NCBI GenBank assembly: GCA_903932385.1
Contig: CAIZGA010000437.1
Location: forward strand, 1 to 9,934
From: an uncultured Acidobacteriota bacterium
GTDB taxonomy: Bacteria > Acidobacteriota > Terriglobia > Terriglobales > Acidobacteriaceae
Length of the DNA: 9,934 bases
Direction of reading: 5' to 3'
Shown here: piece by piece, positions 7,431 through 9,934 of the stretch
Layout: each line of letters opens with the position of its first letter
Numbering within the stretch: position 1 is the first letter of the stretch
Notes under the pieces: generated by a model
The model's database searches: none
What the model was told of the DNA's origin: nothing
What the model saw: the letters and a program-made list of their open reading frames with translations, nothing else
Position numbers and translations under genes: made by a program

Positions 7431-9569
7431 CTATGGCTTCCCCGCGGCCTCCAGCGTCTCCGCTGCCTTGTTCAACGCCGCCGTCACCACCGCCAGCTGC
7501 TCCCTCGCCCGTGCCGTGTCCTTCGCATCCAGCGCTTCATTCACGCCCGGTATCACCACCGCCGCATAGCCCGTATATTCTCCCGGAGCATAAATGGTGT
7601 GCGTGAACCACGGCCGGTTCGGCAGTCCCTTCGGATTTATCAGGTCGCCTTCCGCCGCGCGCAACGCCGCATCCAGCTTCGCATTCACCGTCGTCGCCTC
7701 TACCTGCTGCACGTGGACCGCACGTCCCGCCGCCGTAAACCGCACCGCCGCCGCCCGTGCCGCCGCAAAATCAATGCCCGCCGCCTCCGGCCGCTTCGCT
7801 GCTGTATCTATGTAGCTCTGCACCTCGCGCCCGTATTGCGTGTAGTCGTACGGCAGCACATCGGCATCGGCCATGTGCAACACCTCCAGGCCAAACACAC
7901 GCGCCATCTGCTGCTCATACACAAACGTCGGGTCGGCATTCATCACAAACCACGCGTAGTTGTCGAAGACCGAGTGGTACACGCCGTAATTTCCATCCGA
8001 TCGAATATCGCTCGACGGCACACCGATATGCTGCAGAAACGGCGAGTAGTCCGAGCCCGATCCCAAATCGCCCACCGTCACATCGCGCGAGATGTGTGCA
8101 TTGTCCTCGCCGCCTTCTGAAAGCTGCACGCCTTTGTCTTTCGATTTTTCCGCCGCCTCATTCGCGCGCCACGCGTCATACACCGTGCCGCCCTTGGGGC
8201 TCGGCACCTCGCGCGTTACGTCGCGGATAAACTGCTTCAGCGAAGGCACCGCATCGGCCTCAAAGTCCGGCCCGGAAACTCCAACGTCTGTGTTGAAATA
8301 CGCCACTGCATGCTGCAGCAATTTCGCGTTGTCCTCCACCCACTCGGTCGAGCCAATCAATCCCTCTTCTTCCGCGTCCCAGCTCGCCACCACAATCGTC
8401 CGTCGCGGCCGCCAGCCCTGCTTCAACAGCGCACCCAATCCCCGCACCGCTTCCAGCATCGCCGCCGTACCGCTGTTCGGGTCCACCGCGCCATACACCC
8501 ACGCATCGCGATGATTGCCCGCCACCACCAACTCCTGTGATGCATCGCTGCCGGGAATTTTTCCAATCACATCCCAAATCGTCCGCACATGCGCATCCAT
8601 GTCCACCACCATGTGCACCTTCACTGTGTCGCCGCCCATGTGATACGTAAACGGCAATGCTCCCTGCCAGTTCCTCGGCGAATCCTGTCCGCCCATCGCA
8701 CGCAGAATCAATTTCGCATCGCCATACGACAGCGGCACCGAGGGTATCGTCGGCACAGAAACATTGCCCGCCATCGGCACACGCGCCGAGTCCGGCAGCG
8801 TCATCGTCGACGCAACCCCAGGCGTCTGCGGATCGCCCGGGTACTTGAACAAAAATTGCACCGCGCCCCGCTGTACGCCGCTCTCCGGCCGCCACGGCCC
8901 CTGCGGATATGTATCACCCTTGAAATATCCATCATCCGCCGGGTCGGAATAAATCAGCACGCCCACGGCGCCCCGCTGCTGCGCGATGTACACCTTCACG
9001 CCGCGAAAATTCGCGCCATACCGCACGATGACAATCTTGCCCTTCACGCTCTCGCCCATCTTCTCCAGACGGTTGAAGTCCGCCAGCGTGCCGTAATTCG
9101 CATACACCACCGGTGCCGTCACATCGCCCGATGCCGACGAGCCGTTATACCCCGGCAGCACCCGCGGATCGTCCTGAAACGGATCGCCCACCACGTGCTC
9201 CTTCGCCGGCCCGGAAAAAATCTTGCCCGTCGCCGTATACGCCTCCACGGAAACTTTTCGCGGCGTGCTCAGCATCACGCGGTACGGCACAATCTCGGTC
9301 TGCAATCCGGCATCGCGAAATTTTTGCGCCACAAACTGCGCCGTCGCTTCATCCTCCGGCGAACCGGCAAAGTGCGGCGCCGCCGTCAGCGTCTTCAAGT
9401 CCGCGCCCGCCACCTTCGGGTCCGGCACCGCCATAAACTGCGCGTCAATTTTCCGCTGCGCGCTGAAGTCATGAAAACCGGCAACCGTTGTCGGCGCGTC
9501 CTGGGCGCGCATCGCAGCGCCCAGCAGAACCACAAGGGAAGAAAGCAGCAGAAAATTACGGCGCATCAT
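7431..9569 (-). CDS. Secreted M28B zinc carboxypeptidase (glutamate carboxypeptidase II-like)
   Basis: This 712-aa exported enzyme has the three-part architecture of glutamate carboxypeptidase II and the transferrin receptor: protease halves around a PA domain (about 140-290) and a C-terminal TfR-type dimerisation domain (about 590-710). A signal peptide covers 1-22, with likely cleavage after MRA. The two-zinc site is complete: His353 and Asp363 in GNHRDAWVYGAVDPNSG, catalytic Glu400 and zinc ligand Glu401 in SWDAEEEGLIGSTEW, Asp428 in FNTDVG, and His532 in YHSVFDNY. FRG (188-190) matches the block carrying GCPII Arg210. The loop that carries Arg463 in GCPII reads VSGPDFEADAVPS here and lacks it, so glutamate specificity should not be assumed. 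It probably trims peptides in the periplasm or outside the cell. GGGG, about 6 nt before the ATG, is a modest ribosome binding site; a second ATG follows directly. Confidence 0.94.
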   Translation of the reverse strand: MMRRNFLLLSSLVVLLGAAMRAQDAPTTVAGFHDFSAQRKIDAQFMAVPDPKVAGADLKTLTAAPHFAGSPEDEATAQFVAQKFRDAGLQTEIVPYRVMLSTPRKVSVEAYTATGKIFSGPAKEHVVGDPFQDDPRVLPGYNGSSASGDVTAPVVYANYGTLADFNRLEKMGESVKGKIVIVRYGANFRGVKVYIAQQRGAVGVLIYSDPADDGYFKGDTYPQGPWRPESGVQRGAVQFLFKYPGDPQTPGVASTMTLPDSARVPMAGNVSVPTIPSVPLSYGDAKLILRAMGGQDSPRNWQGALPFTYHMGGDTVKVHMVVDMDAHVRTIWDVIGKIPGSDASQELVVAGNHRDAWVYGAVDPNSGTAAMLEAVRGLGALLKQGWRPRRTIVVASWDAEEEGLIGSTEWVEDNAKLLQHAVAYFNTDVGVSGPDFEADAVPSLKQFIRDVTREVPSPKGGTVYDAWRANEAAEKSKDKGVQLSEGGEDNAHISRDVTVGDLGSGSDYSPFLQHIGVPSSDIRSDGNYGVYHSVFDNYAWFVMNADPTFVYEQQMARVFGLEVLHMADADVLPYDYTQYGREVQSYIDTAAKRPEAAGIDFAAARAAAVRFTAAGRAVHVQQVEATTVNAKLDAALRAAEGDLINPKGLPNRPWFTHTIYAPGEYTGYAAVVIPGVNEALDAKDTARAREQLAVVTAALNKAAETLEAAGKP

Positions 9570-9635
9570 CGGTACCCCATCTCTGTGAAAATAAATCCAG
9601 ACTACATCATGCCGCGCCCACTTCCGCGCAACAAA

Positions 9636-9658
9636 AAGCCCCGCACTCGGCGGGGCTT
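9636..9658. terminator. Intrinsic terminator of the KorB-like gene
   Basis: A 9-bp stem (9636-9644 with 9650-9658) is mostly GC, with a 5-nt ACTCG loop. On the minus strand it ends in GGGGCTTTTTG, 20 nt beyond the stop of the oxidoreductase gene at 9678, and it precedes the peptidase start by about 66 nt. The plus-strand side also ends in T-rich sequence (CTTCTTTT). Confidence 0.88.
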
Positions 9659-9677
9659 CTTTTCTGCTGTCAATCCC

Positions 9678-9934
9678 TTACTGCAGTCGCGTCATGATGT
9701 CGTCAAACGCGGCCTTCGACGGGCGCACCCGCGACTCCGGCAGCGTCGCCAGCGGCTCGTCCACCAGGTTCAGCAACTCAACAAACGTCGGCTTCTCGGT
9801 GTTGATGTAGAACACTCCGGTCAGCACTTCATTCTTGCCGGTGGCCTCAATCAGCATGTTCAGTGCCTTCTCGCGGTCCATCGGGTTGTATTCTTCGTGC
9901 AGCTTGCGCAGGCTCAGGTGGCTGCCGTCGTGCA
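9678..9934 (-). CDS. 2-oxoacid:ferredoxin oxidoreductase beta subunit, C-terminal end (partial)
   Basis: Only the last 84 residues are visible; the gene runs off the right edge. The visible part, HDGSHLSLRKLHEEYNPMDR onwards, through TGVFYINTEKPTFVELLNL and ending in RPSKAAFDDIMTRLQ, matches the C-terminal region of KorB/PorB-type beta subunits. These bind thiamine diphosphate and an iron-sulfur cluster and, with an alpha/gamma subunit, oxidatively decarboxylate 2-oxoglutarate or pyruvate with ferredoxin as electron acceptor. The HDGS start and the length of the tail favour the 2-oxoglutarate (KorB) type, but the specificity-determining region is outside the window. The alpha subunit gene would be expected immediately upstream, beyond the edge. 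An internal ATG at 9881 is not the start, because the frame is open and conserved beyond it. Confidence 0.82.
   Translation of the reverse strand, partial: HDGSHLSLRKLHEEYNPMDREKALNMLIEATGKNEVLTGVFYINTEKPTFVELLNLVDEPLATLPESRVRPSKAAFDDIMTRLQ

Overview
The window is GC-rich chromosomal DNA with dense, short-spaced genes. Gene content and protein style suggest a heterotrophic soil-type Acidobacteriota (Terriglobia-like). Supporting points are a secreted M28B peptidase, a DUF4440 protein, a short-form ThiC, a 2-oxoacid:ferredoxin oxidoreductase, a GAF/PAS sensor kinase and a COG4299 acyltransferase. This placement is an inference from protein flavour, not a database result. I see no phage, transposon, CRISPR or tRNA/rRNA signature.

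Layout. (1) 32-1183 (+): integral membrane acyltransferase of the HGSNAT/COG4299 type. It converges on (2) 1253-3646 (-), a soluble GAF-PAS-PAS-PAS-HisKA-HATPase histidine kinase with no partner response regulator in view. A perfect 14-bp bidirectional terminator lies between them. (3) 3861-4457 and 4466-4960 (-): a two-gene unit with a CcmE-like heme chaperone first, followed 8 nt later by a secreted SnoaL/DUF4440 protein. (4) 4961-5262: divergent control region. It holds a perfect TGTGA-N6-TCACA CRP/FNR-family operator centred at -41.5 from a predicted start for the ccmE unit, plus a short structured thiC leader with no recognisable TPP riboswitch. (5) 5263-6762 (+): thiC, closed by a 13-bp bidirectional terminator. 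(6) 6877-7291 (-): two small genes, an 81-aa orphan and a 35-aa single-span membrane protein, the latter behind a long leader hairpin. (7) 7431-9569 (-): secreted glutamate-carboxypeptidase-II-like M28B peptidase. (8) 9678 to the right edge (-): the C-terminal end of a 2-oxoacid:ferredoxin oxidoreductase beta subunit, closed by a GC-rich terminator.

The genes do not form one obvious pathway; this is mostly core or housekeeping territory. ThiC makes the pyrimidine half of thiamine diphosphate, the cofactor used by the partial oxidoreductase, but they are separate transcription units. The parts most worth a second look are the CcmE with Cys in place of the heme-binding His (CxxxY), its apparent class II CRP/FNR promoter, the structured leader and tiny membrane protein at 7184-7342, and an identical 13-mer that opens two otherwise unrelated terminators 8.4 kb apart.
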